NCBI GenBank assembly: GCA_033675265.1
Contig: JAUJYZ010000435.1
Coordinates: forward strand, 124,001-188,000
Direction: 5' to 3'
DNA: 64,000 nucleotides
Source of the DNA: Actinostola sp. cb2023
Lineage: Eukaryota; Cnidaria; Anthozoa; Actiniaria; Actinostolidae
A program made the translations under genes and the position numbers. The notes under the pieces were generated by a model, which was not told the origin of the DNA, made no database searches, and worked only from the letters and a program-made list of their open reading frames with translations. This document shows positions 54,950-64,000 of the stretch, piece by piece (positions within the stretch are counted from its first letter, which is position 1; every line of letters begins with the position of its first letter).

Positions 54950-55079
54950 CTATGTTCTATGCAAAAATGATGCACTTCTGAGCTCTTGAAATGCAGCTGA
55001 ATGCACTCGCTATCGCTCGTGCATCCACTTGCTAGCATTTCAAGAGCTCAGGCGTGCATCATTTTTGTATAGAACATAG
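54950..55079. repeat. Palindrome with CACTCG-CGAGTG-type core
   Basis: TCTATGTTCTATGCAAAAAT pairs with ATTTTTGTATAGAACATAG; inner TTGAAATGC/GCATTTCAA. The loop is AATGCACTCGCTATCGCTCG. Confidence 0.8.
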
Positions 55080-55581
55080 TGAACAAAAACATAGCGAAAA
55101 ATCAATAAATATTTGTACAAATTCGAAGGTAGTATGCTAGTTGGTTTCTACTAAAACAATTAGACTACTCGTTCTCGTTTTCTATAAGTTCAAATAGTTA
55201 ACTCGACGCTACGCGCCTCGTTGAATATTGACTCGTAGAAAACTCGAACTCGTAGTCTAATTGTTAAATAGACTCTTGGCTCATGTTTTTAAAACCCTAT
55301 GAGATCACTAGGTTTAACAATAGAAAATTTAAACATTATATCGTGCATTGTTGCCTACATGTACTTCTTACATTACTTGATGCATTGCCTTCAGTTATTA
55401 TTATGAATTGGAGCTACAATTGTAGCTTGATGTGATTGTCCAATTATATAACCCCAAAATCCATTTAACGGCCCTCCCCTAAACGGCGCTTAAAGAATAG
55501 CGACCCTCCCCAAAAAAACTTAGTAATGCGCGGTCCCTAACCACCAAACAATTGCCAAATAAATGTATCTCTCTTCATCAG

Positions 55582-55683
55582 GATGCTACTGGGGGTTCTG
55601 GTATTGATGTTATTGTAGAAATGCTTGCTAATGCCAATCTTCATAAAGACTTGCAACTCTTAGCTACCGGAGGTAGAATTGCG
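55582..55683 (+). CDS. CRYZ: Zeta-crystallin-type quinone oxidoreductase, exon 6
   Basis: This 34-codon exon (phase 0/0) lies between CATCAG|GATGCT and ATTGCG|GTAAGG. It encodes DATGGSGIDVIVEMLANANL, then HKDLQLLATGGRIA. G(I/V)D-I-EMLAN-NL-KDL-LL--GGR(I/V) is a continuous signature of zeta-crystallin orthologues and closes the cofactor-binding fold. It is preceded by a 17-kb intron. Confidence 0.95.
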
Positions 55684-55715
55684 GTAAGGCTTTAGACTAG
55701 TATTACTGCAGTATT

Positions 55716-55906
55716 AACCCTCATCCATCCAACCACCCATCCATCCACCCATCCATCCATGCATCCACCCATCCATCCATGCATCCACCCACCCATCCAT
55801 CCATGCATCCACCCATCCATCCATGCATCCATCCACCCACCCAACCATCCATCCATCCACCCATCCATCCATCCACCCATCCATTCATCCACCCATCCAT
55901 CCACCC
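55716..55906. repeat. CATCCACC-type minisatellite, left block
   Basis: Tandem CCATCCATCCACCC-like units. It is the same array type and orientation as 61489-61670 on the far side of the inverted-repeat element, so the element inserted into it. Repetitive HPSIHPP/GWMDGW frames are artefacts. Confidence 0.93.
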
Positions 55907-55972
55907 TAGTCCGGCAGCATGTGTAATCCCGTGGGAATTTCGTGATGAAAGCAAGCCACTAGTCTAGATGTG

Positions 55973-56647
55973 TTAAGGTGACTCCAACATAATTGCGAGT
56001 GCATTTTGTGATTTTTTTAACTCGCTCGTATCGTGTCAAAAACACTCGGATATTTCTGCATTTAACACATGTAATAACTCAAACATCTAGGCTTTTAAGG
56101 GTGTATTCAAAATTTTATTTTTCAGTCGCGTTTGCCGTTACCGGCCGATTTTCTAACAGTGGTTTTTCATAATATTGTCCTCCTGTTCGCTCAAAAATCG
56201 TACGATTTCTATGAAACTTCAGATTCTTGTTAAATAGATTGTCATAATTTTGTCTGCCGGGTTTAAAAAAATCTCTCGACTGCAATTTGCGCGGCCTAAA
56301 AACTGACCATAAAAATAATGCCGCGCAACTTGCAGTCGAGAGATTTTTTTAAACCCGGCAGACAAAATTATGACAATCTATTTAACAAGAATCTGAAGTT
56401 TCATAGAAATCGTACGATTTTTGAGCGAACAGGAGGACAATATTATGAAAAACCACTGTTAGAAAATCGGCCGGTAACGGCAAACGCGACTGAAAAATAA
56501 AATTTTGAATACACCCCTTAAAAGCCTAGATGTTTGAGTTATTACATGTGTTAAATGCAGAAATATCCGAGTGTTTTTGACGCGATACGAGCGAGTTAAA
56601 AAAATCACAAAATGCATGCACTCGCAAATATGTTGGAGTCACCTTAA
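55973..56647. mobile_element. 667-bp near-perfect palindrome inserted at TTAA
   Basis: The ends are TTAA-GGTGACTCCAACAT and ATGTTGGAGTCACC-TTAA (TTAA at 55973-55976 and 56644-56647). The two about 320-bp arms are almost exact reverse complements meeting near 56310. The empty site is preserved in the other arm of the host element, where GATGTGTTAAGGGGACCC is uninterrupted (reverse strand of about 61400-61420). So this is a proven insertion with a TTAA duplication. The 60-codon frame inside is a by-product. Confidence 0.93.
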
Positions 56648-57149
56648 GGGGACCCTAAATAACATGAAAAGTTTTGGTGCCAACTGTGCAACTTGACCGG
56701 GCGGGATTTATGGGAGGTGGAAAATGTGACGTATAAATCCCAGCATGGAAACGAGGCTCAAGCATAAAATTGCCTATAGCTTTCCACAATTTGTGTAAAA
56801 GCTTACCAAAATAACCCAAATAATGCTACTCAGTGTTTCAAACACGAACATATGGATTTTAGGGATTAGTATGGTCACGTGACCAAGCTAGCGTGAAAAC
56901 GAGGCTGACACAAAAGTTGCACTGGAGACCCCTGTTAACATCTCCAGAACAGCACAAAAAGTGACTTATTTATTATAATAATATAATTTATAATATAATT
57001 TATAAGTATTGCAGGTGGATGTCATGTATGCAGACAAACATGCTTGTAGGAAAGGTTGTCACGTGACTAAGCTAGCATGAAAACGAGGCAGAGACACATC
57101 GCATTATCCGGCATGGAACTATTAAATTAAGCTTTAAGTTATTTTTAGA

Positions 57150-59465
57150 GATGATTACCAAGTACTTCCGTCAATCTTCGCAAATGACAGAATGAACTAT
57201 GCACGTATGATTCCTGTGTACCTTGCTGAGATGTCATCTTTGAAAGAATCAGATCCAGACATCTATGCAGGGTTTATCCAAGGAAACTGGGTAGTAAACA
57301 AGTAGGAGCCAACAATGCACTGCAACACATCAACTGCTTCATGAAGGTGTCTGGAGGATTGGTCGGCATTACGCTAAATCAAGGTGCTCGGACGAAGTTG
57401 AAGACGAAGTTCTTCCTGATATCCTCAGAGCTTGCAATGCTAGTTGACTGACAAGCAAAGAACAAGGTGCCGGGTGTGTCTTACGAGACTTGCATAAGCA
57501 GGTCGCCATCATAGCCTTGCCACTGTCTTAGCACGTGAAGAGAAAGGCATAGAACATTCTCTGATGCAAGCTGATGCAAGTACCAACCTGTTTAACGTTG
57601 TGACAAAGGTGGTTATTGCCAGAAATAGTGAAAGAATGATTTGTATGAACAAAGTGAGATTGGCTGGACACTGTTCGATTCTTTTGTTAAGGAGCGAGTC
57701 AGAGAAAATAAAATTTTGGTCGCCAATGAAGAAGCGAAAACGCCTAACGTGGAAAACCGGTGCAAAGGTCGTGAAGGCGAAAGCAGCAGACAAAGTCGTA
57801 GAACTTAAGAGGACAGGTCCCTTTTCGCGCGTATGAATCGATATCAAGGAAACTGTTGGCAAATATTTGATAGTCTCATGATCGTTATTTGCTGCTGATG
57901 GCACAGTGCTTCACTGTTCAGCCAAGACTGAGTAATGTAATGAATATCCTAGAGAAGTTGAATAACAGGAGAAACAACAGGAGTGTATAGTTAGTCCAAA
58001 TAGTGAAGATCAAGTGAAAGTCGCTATAAATTTGGATACAGAAGTGCAGTCACTTGACAAACCAGAATGGATGAAAAATTGTGCACAGGTCAGTAGCTGA
58101 ACACTTCAGTAACCGTATCATACACGCACAGTGAAAGTAATGAAGTGCGTTTAATCTTTGATAGATACGATTTACCACTGTCCCTCATAGCGGCCACCAG
58201 GATTAGATGGCAAGGAGGCCAAGCACAATGCAGTGTATTATCGCATTACCGACACAACGCACATAGCCAAAGTCCCAATCAAGAGACTCGTGTCACATAC
58301 GAATACCAAGATGGAGCTCACCGTCTATCTGGGCCAGAAGAATAAAGAGTATGCTGACGAAAGTAACTAGTGGTGGCAAGGGGAAGCGAGTGCCAAGCAA
58401 CACACAAGGATGTCAGATATCTACAGAGTAACCAAGAAGAAGCTGATACGAAGATGATCGTGCGATGCCCTTGATGCTACTGTTCATGGTGCAACCCAAC
58501 TGCAGATTCACTCCAGCTCCCAACACAGATGTCTTTGTCCTCGCTCTAAGGTGTTACCCGGAATTGTGCGACAACACCTTGTTTGTCACGGAAAGAGGGC
58601 AGCACTATCGTGTGATTGAGCTGCGGTCAATTGTTGAAACTCTTGGGCCGGAGAAGACAGCAGCGCTTCCAGCATTTCACACCCTAAGCGGAGCTGACAA
58701 CACAGGAAGTTTTTCTGGAAGAGGAATGCTTCTGTGTTGGAAGGTAATCGCAGCTGACCAATCAATCACCACTTTCCTCACGCATCTTGGGCAAGCTGCT
58801 CAGCCAGATGACGAGATCGCTGCAGCCATCGAGAAGTTTCTATCTATGTTTCTATCTATGTATTCCCGCGTATATATGATGTTTCTGACATTTAATAACT
58901 GATGGATTTCAGTATATGTCACGTCATTGATGGATTTCAGTGCTATTTCACACTCAACCCTCGGATAATAATTTTTCGTGGGGTTATTTCTTCTTTAGCC
59001 ATCGAGAAGTTCGTCTGCCAGCCGTATATCTGTCGAGAACAAGAATCGCCACTTTCAAAGAGCTGCGATGGTTCTTCTTCAGGAAGAAGCAAGCACAATC
59101 CGACAGGTTGCCACCACCAGGCTGGGCTACACCAGGCGATCCTGCGAGCTCATTATCAAATGATGGTCTTGAACAGAAATAATCTAACAAATCCAGAGCT
59201 ATCATCATCACAACATTATGGATGACGGACGAATCAAGTTGAATGGCTACTGGTTATGACAAAGCTGCCACCAGCCCTTGAAGCCATTCAACTAGTTAAG
59301 TATGGATGTTGAAAGGAACGGTGTTCCACTAACCGTTGTCAGTGCCACAAGGCTGGGTTAAACTGCACAGACCTCTGCACCTGCTCCGACACTGGGGAGA
59401 CCAGTGATAATGATGTTCAGGAGGAAGATGTACATTACTGGACACAGCTAAAGACATGTCCGATA
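57150..59465 (+). pseudogene. Decayed PIN/FEN-like plus cysteine-rich protein of the 5.6-kb element
   Basis: Pieces in several frames lie in one order. First is MNYARMIPVYLAEMSSLKES (57192-57285). Then come KVSGGLVGITLNQGA (57330), WSPMKKRKRLTWKTGAKVV (57718), LIFDRYDLPLSL (58150), PNTDVFVLALRCYPELC (58517), and TAALPAFHTLSGADNTGSFS (58657). Last are an RKKQAQSDRLPP stretch (59080) and a cysteine-rich tail with CQCHKAGLNCTDLCTCSD (59345-59400). NTDVFVL plus GADNTGSF-G-G recalls the Asp motifs and GxD...G-G loop of PIN/FEN-type nucleases, and the tail recalls tesmin/TSO1 CXC modules. This is inference from short motifs. I recognise the layout as a repetitive animal protein but cannot name the family. 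Confidence 0.6.
58824..59011. repeat. About 173-bp insertion flanked by a 15-bp direct repeat
   Basis: AGCCATCGAGAAGTT occurs at 58824-58838 and 58997-59011. The flanking coding sense (AIEKF) resumes exactly after the second copy, so the sequence between is an insertion or local duplication in the relic gene. It starts with TCTATCTATGTTTCTATCTA. Confidence 0.75.
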
Positions 59466-59599
59466 GTGATGATGACTAGTTTATAGTCCAAGAGGATAAT
59501 GTACATGCATATAATATGTACATGAGTGAGCCACATGGAAGATCAGTCGACAGCTTTAATACATGTTATTATTCAAACTTCATACACTGTACTAAATTG

Positions 59600-59700
59600 T
59601 GGCTTCTGATTGGCTAAAATCGATCACGTGACCATGTGTTATCTGATGACAACGGCACTAGTGCCGTCTATCACAGTTTTACGCACGGTGCAGCGGTGTA
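59600..59700 (+). promoter_or_regulatory. CCAAT/CACGTG promoter-like block before the Crypton-like fragment
   Basis: CTGATTGGCTAAAATCGATC (59607) is followed by ATCACGTGACCATGTG, about 80 bp upstream of the ATG at 59701. An inverted CCAAT box and E-box core in this spacing resemble a TATA-less promoter. Confidence 0.4.
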
Positions 59701-60100
59701 ATGGCGGCTGTTGATTCTGACAAAGACAGGTTTAACCAACTAGCTAAAGAAGAAATAGACGAAATAATAGCAGGTGCTCAGCCTAAAACGACTGTTCGTC
59801 AAACTCGTTGTGGAGTTTCAGTGATGAAAGGTAAAAAACCAACCTAATTAGTATTCAAAACAAGCACTTTTTGCCGTCGGTTCAGTTCTTGTTCGTTGAG
59901 TGAAAAAGCTCAAACCTTAAAAATGATGAATGAAACTTGCCTTGTTATGACTTAAAAACAAAAAAATAACTGCTTTATTCGTGTTTTCTTTGTAGAATAG
60001 TTGCAATTGGAATGGTTGTAGAGGAGATATCCAGCGGAAGCGTCGGAAGATCTAGTTAAATATATTTTTGCTTTGTTTAAGCTTATTTACCGTGATTAAA
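59701..60100 (+). pseudogene. Crypton/DUF3504-like N-terminal fragment
   Basis: ATG 59701 opens MAAVDSDKDRFNQLAKEEID, then EIIAGAQPKTTVRQTRCGVS, and reaches an AAAG|GTAAAA donor at about 59829. After an about 165-bp intron-like gap ending TTTGTAG (59995), a frame with LEWL and RRYPAEASEDLVKYIFALF continues after two stops. RF--L---E--E-----PKTT---T--GV-V----WL resembles the N-terminus of Crypton-type tyrosine recombinases and host proteins derived from them (KCTD1, ZMYM and QRICH1 groups). No catalytic domain follows. Short and tentative. Confidence 0.4.
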
Positions 60101-60709
60101 ATTATATTTTGAACATTTCACAACTGCAGTGTATTCAGTTTGAATAATAAATGGGTTAGAGACTTCTAGTTCGTGCTTTACCGGCAAATAGACGCACTTG
60201 CTGGCTGTAGAATGAACTCGAAATTCTTCATACTGCACTCGGCTACGCCTCGAGCAGTATTTGAATTCTCGTTCATTCTACAGCCAGCGCGTGCGTCTAT
60301 TTGCCGGTAAAGCACTCACATCAGTCTCTAACCCTTAAATAACCATGCATTTTGTATGTTTGGAAGATTATTGCAGATTTTGAGATACTTGTAAAAAAAG
60401 AAAACGTTGTGCACAATATAAGGCCGTAGTTTCGTGCGACATTGCATCACTGCTCTGAATAAATTATTTAATAACTTTAAATAACTTATTTAATAGCATA
60501 ATCTTTATTATATTAACATCTTTAAAATTATAATAAAGATTCGTTTCTTCTACGTAAAGGATTTAATATATCCGAGCTTTCGGGCCCATGGCCCATCATC
60601 AGGGAATGAAGGCAATTCTAACGAACTTTCAGTTAACGTAGAAAACAATGACAAATGACAAACGCGTTGCTATGCACATATTGAATCTTTAAGATTATTA
60701 TTTAAAAAT
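60101..60709. other. Interior of the 5.6-kb element: palindrome and AT-rich sequence
   Basis: 60153-60334 is a palindrome (GGGTTAGAGAC to GTCTCTAACCC; inner GTGCTTTACCGGCAAATAGA) with centre ACTCGGCTACGCCTCGAG. The rest (to 60709) has short AATTATA-like repeats and no gene. Confidence 0.75.
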
Positions 60710-61488
60710 TGGTGATCATCTCTAAAAATAACTTAACCCTTAATTAAATAGTTCCATGTGATAATGCGATTTTTGTCTCCGCCTCGTTTTCATGCTAGCT
60801 TAGTCACGTGACAACCTTTTCCTATAAGCATGTTTGTTTGCATACATGACATCCACCTGCAATACTTATAAATTATATTATAAATTATATTATTATAATA
60901 AATAAGTCACTTTTTGTGCTGTTCAGGAGATGTTAACAGGGTTCTCCAGTGCAACTTTTGTGTCAGCCTCGTTTTCACGCTAGCTTAGTCACGTGACAAC
61001 CTTTTCCTATAAGCATGTTTGTCTGCATACATGACATCCACCTGCAATACTTACAATAAGTCACTTTTTGTGCTGTTCTGGAGATGTTAAACTGAAAAGC
61101 CCATATTGGGAGGTACATTAAACTATGTATGTATGTATGTATGTATGTTAACAGGGGTCTCCAGTGCAACTTGGTCACGTGACCATACTAATCCCTAAAA
61201 TCCATATGTTTGTGTTTGAAACACTGAGTAGCATTATTTGGGTGATTTTGGTAAGCTTTTACACAAATTGTGGAAAGTTATAGGCAATTTTATGTTTGAG
61301 CCTCGTTTCCATGCTGGGATTTATACGTCACATTTTCCACCTCCCATAAATCCCGCCCGGTCAAGTTGCACAGTTGGCACCAAAACTTTTCATGTTATTT
61401 AGGGTCCCCTTAACACATCTAGACTAGTGGCTTGCTTTCATCACGAAATTCCCACGGGACTTTATTTCATGACATTTGCTGCCGGACT

Positions 61489-62516
61489 ACCCACCCATCC
61501 ATCCATGCACCATCCACCCATCCATCCACGCATCCATCCATGCCTCCAACCATGCATCCATCCATCCACTCATCCATCCACCCATCCATCCATGCATCCA
61601 CCCATTCATCCACCCATCCATCCACCCACCCACCCATCCATGCATCCATCCACCCATCCATGCAACCATGCATAATCATCATCATCAGCATAATAATAAT
61701 AACTTTATTTATATAGCGCTTTTAACATGGATAACTTACAAAGCACTTTACAACTAAAATAATCGTAATCATAATCCAAATAATGCATCCATCCTTGCAT
61801 CCATCCACTCATCCATCCATCCATCCACTCATCCATCCACCCATCCATGTATGCATCCACCCTACCATCCATCCACCCATCGATCCACCCATCCACCCAT
61901 CCATCCACCCATAAAGGACAAAAAGCCATCCACCCATAAACCCACCCACCCACCCATCCATCCACCCATAAAGGACAAAAAGCCATCCACCCATAAACCC
62001 ACCCACCCATCCACCCATCCATCCACCCATAAACCCACTCATCCATCCACCCATCCATAAACCCACCAATCCATCCACCCATCTATCCATGCATCCATCC
62101 ACTCATCCATCCACTCATCCATCCATTCATTCATTCATCCATCCATCCATCCATCCATCCACCCATCCACCCATCCACTCATCGATCCAGCCATCCATCC
62201 ATGCATCCATGCATCCATGCATCTACTCATCCATCCACCCATCTATCCACCCATCCATCCATACAGCCATGCATAATACTAATAATACACTTTATTTCAC
62301 GAGGGAATACATGTTACAGCTTAAGCTGAGAAACTTATGGCCCTCCTAATCTAAAAATATATATATAATCTTAAAAATGCATCAATCCATCCATCCTTCC
62401 TTCCTTCCATCCATGCATCCATCCATCCATCCACCCATTCATCCACCCATCCATGCTTCCATCCACCCATCCATCCACCCACCCACCCATCCATCCACCT
62501 ATCCATCCATCCATTA
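61489..62516. repeat. CATCCACC-type minisatellite, right blocks
   Basis: Three blocks (61489-61670, 61786-62272, 62371-62514) of CCATCCATCCACCC-like units. One sub-block has a 60-bp higher unit with CCCATAAAGGACAAAAAGCC twice. The gaps carry unique pieces: TAACTTTATTTATATAGCGC at 61700 is a sequence often seen at tails of retroposed repeats, and CACTTTATTTCACGAGGGAA is at 62289. Long HP/GWMDG frames are artefacts. Confidence 0.92.
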
Positions 62517-62553
62517 TGCCATCGATTCGTTCATTGATTCTTAATTGTTGCAG

Positions 62554-62649
62554 GTGGTTGGGAATAGAGGAAATATTGAGATTTGCCCCAGAGATCTAAT
62601 GGCTAAAGAATCCACCATTGTAGGAGTGAAGATGTTTGCTGCTTCTAAG
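62554..62649 (+). CDS. CRYZ: Zeta-crystallin-type quinone oxidoreductase, exon 7
   Basis: This 32-codon exon (phase 0/0) lies between TTGCAG|GTGGTT and TCTAAG|GTATGT. It reads [20 protein letters not shown] and [31 protein letters not shown] is a hallmark of the family just before the C-terminal catalytic-domain return. With the other six exons this gives about 275 codons of an expected about 330, so one or two exons (about 55 codons) lie beyond the window. Confidence 0.95.
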
Positions 62650-63090
62650 GTATGTACACATTTTATAAAATCAGACCTATGGGGGCCCGTACTAATTATT
62701 TCAAATATTCGTTTTTTCATCGTTATATTAATGACTGGAACTCCTTACCCAGTACAGTTATAGATTCGCCCAGCATTTCCTCTTTTAAGGCAGCGTTAAT
62801 TAAGCATTTGCGTTAGTTTTCACTTCTATTTTTGCATATTTACATTTTATACATTTTATATCTACATTTTGTTGTTGTTGTTGTTTTTTCTCTGTTGATG
62901 TTTTTGTCGTTACTTACTTATATGTTAGGAGGGTAGCCTTTGAATGGGAATTTAGTTTCCCCCTGCCACCATCCCGTCAACATCGTTAGTTTTAGTTCTT
63001 TGTTCATTGTGTATTATTGTATCTATTTTATTTTATGTTATGTTATATCAGGTTGTATAGTTGACAAAGAGTTATTAAACATTACCCTCT
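62650..63090 (+). mobile_element. 3' end of a non-LTR retrotransposon (LINE), in intron 7
   Basis: From about 62665 one frame (codons in phase with the stop at 62814-62816) reads YSFFHRYINDWNSLPSTVID, then SFKAALIKHLR and stop. F--R-INDWNSLP--VI----S---FK--L--HL is the standard C-terminal tail of LINE reverse transcriptases. About 270 bp of T-rich 3' untranslated sequence follow. Only the tail is present, as expected for 5'-truncated LINE copies. It sits 15 bp after the exon 7 donor. Confidence 0.7.
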
Positions 63091-63614
63091 CTCAACGATT
63101 CAATGAGTTAATCTTCAGTGATTTCGCCGTTGAATTTCCAGTGTTCCTGAACAACAACGCGGCGTAGGCGAAACCATGATGCCAGGAGCCCATTACTAGG
63201 AGCCTTCCTCTAGTAATAGGTTCATACGACATCATTTGCACAAATTGGGCTATTTTTAGATATGCAAATTTCCGAAGAACTTCAAATTGAAAAATAAAAT
63301 GGCGGCCAAACGGAAGACGCGAGGACTTGATCCAAAATATTGATATTCTTATTCCATGGATTCGAAGTCCAAGTCTATACTCTATTTTTCCCTTGCACAA
63401 GAACAAGACGAACTGTGTACAATGAATGTATCACATGTATCAATAAACTGACATACTGCCAGAGCGCTTTATAGTGGCGACTTTTAGTATGGCGACTCAC
63501 GATGTCGCGAAATTCTTCTACGTTCTTATACCTATCGCTTCATATGTTTATTCTTGTTTTATCAACTTTCTTCTGTTGGTTTTTGATTCATGATTTAGTC
63601 TACGTGCCGCAAGA
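63091..63614. other. No recognised gene; upstream of the right-edge frame
   Basis: Contains AAAATGGCGGCCAAACGG (63293-63310), a short ATG-started stretch, and the small duplication AGGAGCCCATTACTAGGAGC. Possibly 5' flank of the frame at 63615. No CCAAT module or TATA box stands out. Confidence 0.35.
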
Positions 63615-64000
63615 ATGAAGCGTTTTCTCACAGTGATTTCGACTCTGATGAAACAAAATCCATCACCTTCACCATCACTCAGTATAGTTTTGGATAGCGA
63701 CGCCAACATAACCAACCACACAAATGTGCACTTTGCTAAAGAACTTCTTCGCAGAAAAATTGTCGAAAAACAACTGAAACTTTCATCCGACGAACCGTGC
63801 CTTAAAGAGCGGCAAAGAACACTAAAACAAGAGGCCGTTATCACTGAGTGTATGCGAAGTTCTTTCACCAAAGGCGTCTTCAGTTCAAAGAAGGCAAGAA
63901 AGCCGGCACTCCAAGATCAGCCGCTGAATAAAAATGCGATAAAATCTTCATCCAGGCCACAGAAAAAGAAACTCCCCTGTACCTCACTTCGCTGTTTTAG
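63615..64000 (+). CDS. Open frame running off the right edge (unknown protein)
   Basis: ATG 63615 (context CAAGAATGAAG, with A at -3) opens 128 codons with no stop before the window ends. It starts MKRFLTVISTLMKQNPSPSP, has a charged central part (FAKELLRRKIVEKQLKLSSD, KERQRTLKQEAVI) that could be helical, and a lysine/arginine-rich end (SSKKARKPALQ, SSRPQKKKLP). An in-frame TGA lies about 24 bp upstream. The window ends in TTTTAG, so the last bases could be intronic. No known domain was recognised. It may be the first exon of the next gene or a transposon frame. Confidence 0.4.
   Translation, partial: MKRFLTVISTLMKQNPSPSPSLSIVLDSDANITNHTNVHFAKELLRRKIVEKQLKLSSDEPCLKERQRTLKQEAVITECMRSSFTKGVFSSKKARKPALQDQPLNKNAIKSSSRPQKKKLPCTSLRCF

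Larger units (their letters stand above)
53262..55255. mobile_element. About 2-kb inverted-repeat element with nested insertions
   Basis: The left arm (53262-53340, CTACGAGTTCGAG then AGTCTAATTGTTTTAGTAGA and ACCAACTAGCATACT) pairs with 55130-55255. The right arm has an extra TAACTCGACGCTACGCGCCT stretch. Inside are a palindrome (53411-53557), a short hairpin (53604-53640), a nested element (53786-54718) and another palindrome (54950-55079). Confidence 0.7.
55907..61489. mobile_element. 5.6-kb inverted-repeat element with decayed nuclease-like frame
   Basis: The left end is TAGTCCGGCAGCA, and the right end its reverse complement TGCTGCCGGACTA. Similarity continues through ATTTCGTGATGAAAGCAAGC and CCACTAGTCTAGATGTG to about 57162 on the left (apart from the nested palindrome) and from about 60710 on the right. 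The right arm has an internal duplication of GCTAGCTTAGTCACGTGACA-containing sequence and an ATGT microsatellite. The interior holds a multi-frame plus-strand relic (57150-59465) and a Crypton-like fragment (59701-60100). It lies inside a CATCCACC array; target duplication is ambiguous because the flanks are repetitive. Confidence 0.82.

Noticed and set aside
55692..62349. Long frames of HPSIHPST and GWMDGWMDG type on both strands
   Set aside because: They come from CATCCACC tandem repeats. Open frames on both strands with the same period are expected, and no start context or domain supports a gene.

Overview
This is a eukaryotic, animal-type genomic window: AT-rich, with GT-AG introns, a Vav-type gene and very dense transposon content. 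Vav is restricted to animals and close relatives. The mix of tyrosine-recombinase (YR) retrotransposons, TTAA-targeting elements, foldback elements and a Crypton-like fragment suggests an early-branching marine invertebrate, sponge or cnidarian. The sequence alone does not decide between them.

Only two host genes are clear. On the minus strand at the left edge are the first two coding exons of a Vav-like guanine-nucleotide exchange factor (calponin-homology domain, 1787-2334). Head-to-head with it, about 5 kb away on the plus strand, is a zeta-crystallin-type quinone oxidoreductase (CRYZ-like). Seven of its exons are spread from 7320 to 62649, every junction is in phase, and the 3' end lies outside the window. 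A third possible gene is an open frame at 63615-64000 that runs off the right edge.

The remaining sequence is mostly CRYZ introns and what has accumulated in them. Intron 1 (7428-8119) and intron 2 (8273-14698) carry minisatellites whose units are copies of the neighbouring exon-intron junction: exon 1 end plus donor, and acceptor plus exon 3 start. Intron 2 also holds a decayed Ty3/Gypsy element. Intron 3 (14863-38269) holds a TTAA-flanked element, a YR retrotransposon remnant, an 8.8-kb element with 866-bp inverted arms around a 16-bp minisatellite, a nearly intact second YR retrotransposon with an apparently spliced gag, and a related 2.2-kb inverted-repeat segment. Intron 4 is 64 bp. Intron 5 (38536-55581) has a decayed DIRS-like element, an inverted copy of part of its recombinase gene, and a patchwork of palindromic foldback elements, MITEs and a tRNA-derived SINE. 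Intron 6 (55684-62553) is built of CATC-type repeats interrupted by a 5.6-kb inverted-repeat element with a decayed nuclease-like/cysteine-rich reading frame, itself carrying a 667-bp perfect-site TTAA insertion.

The most novel signals are the junction-copy minisatellites on both sides of the gene's early exons, the 5.6-kb inverted-repeat element, and a recurring architecture of palindromic elements and CCAAT-type (ATTGGCT) motifs through the window.
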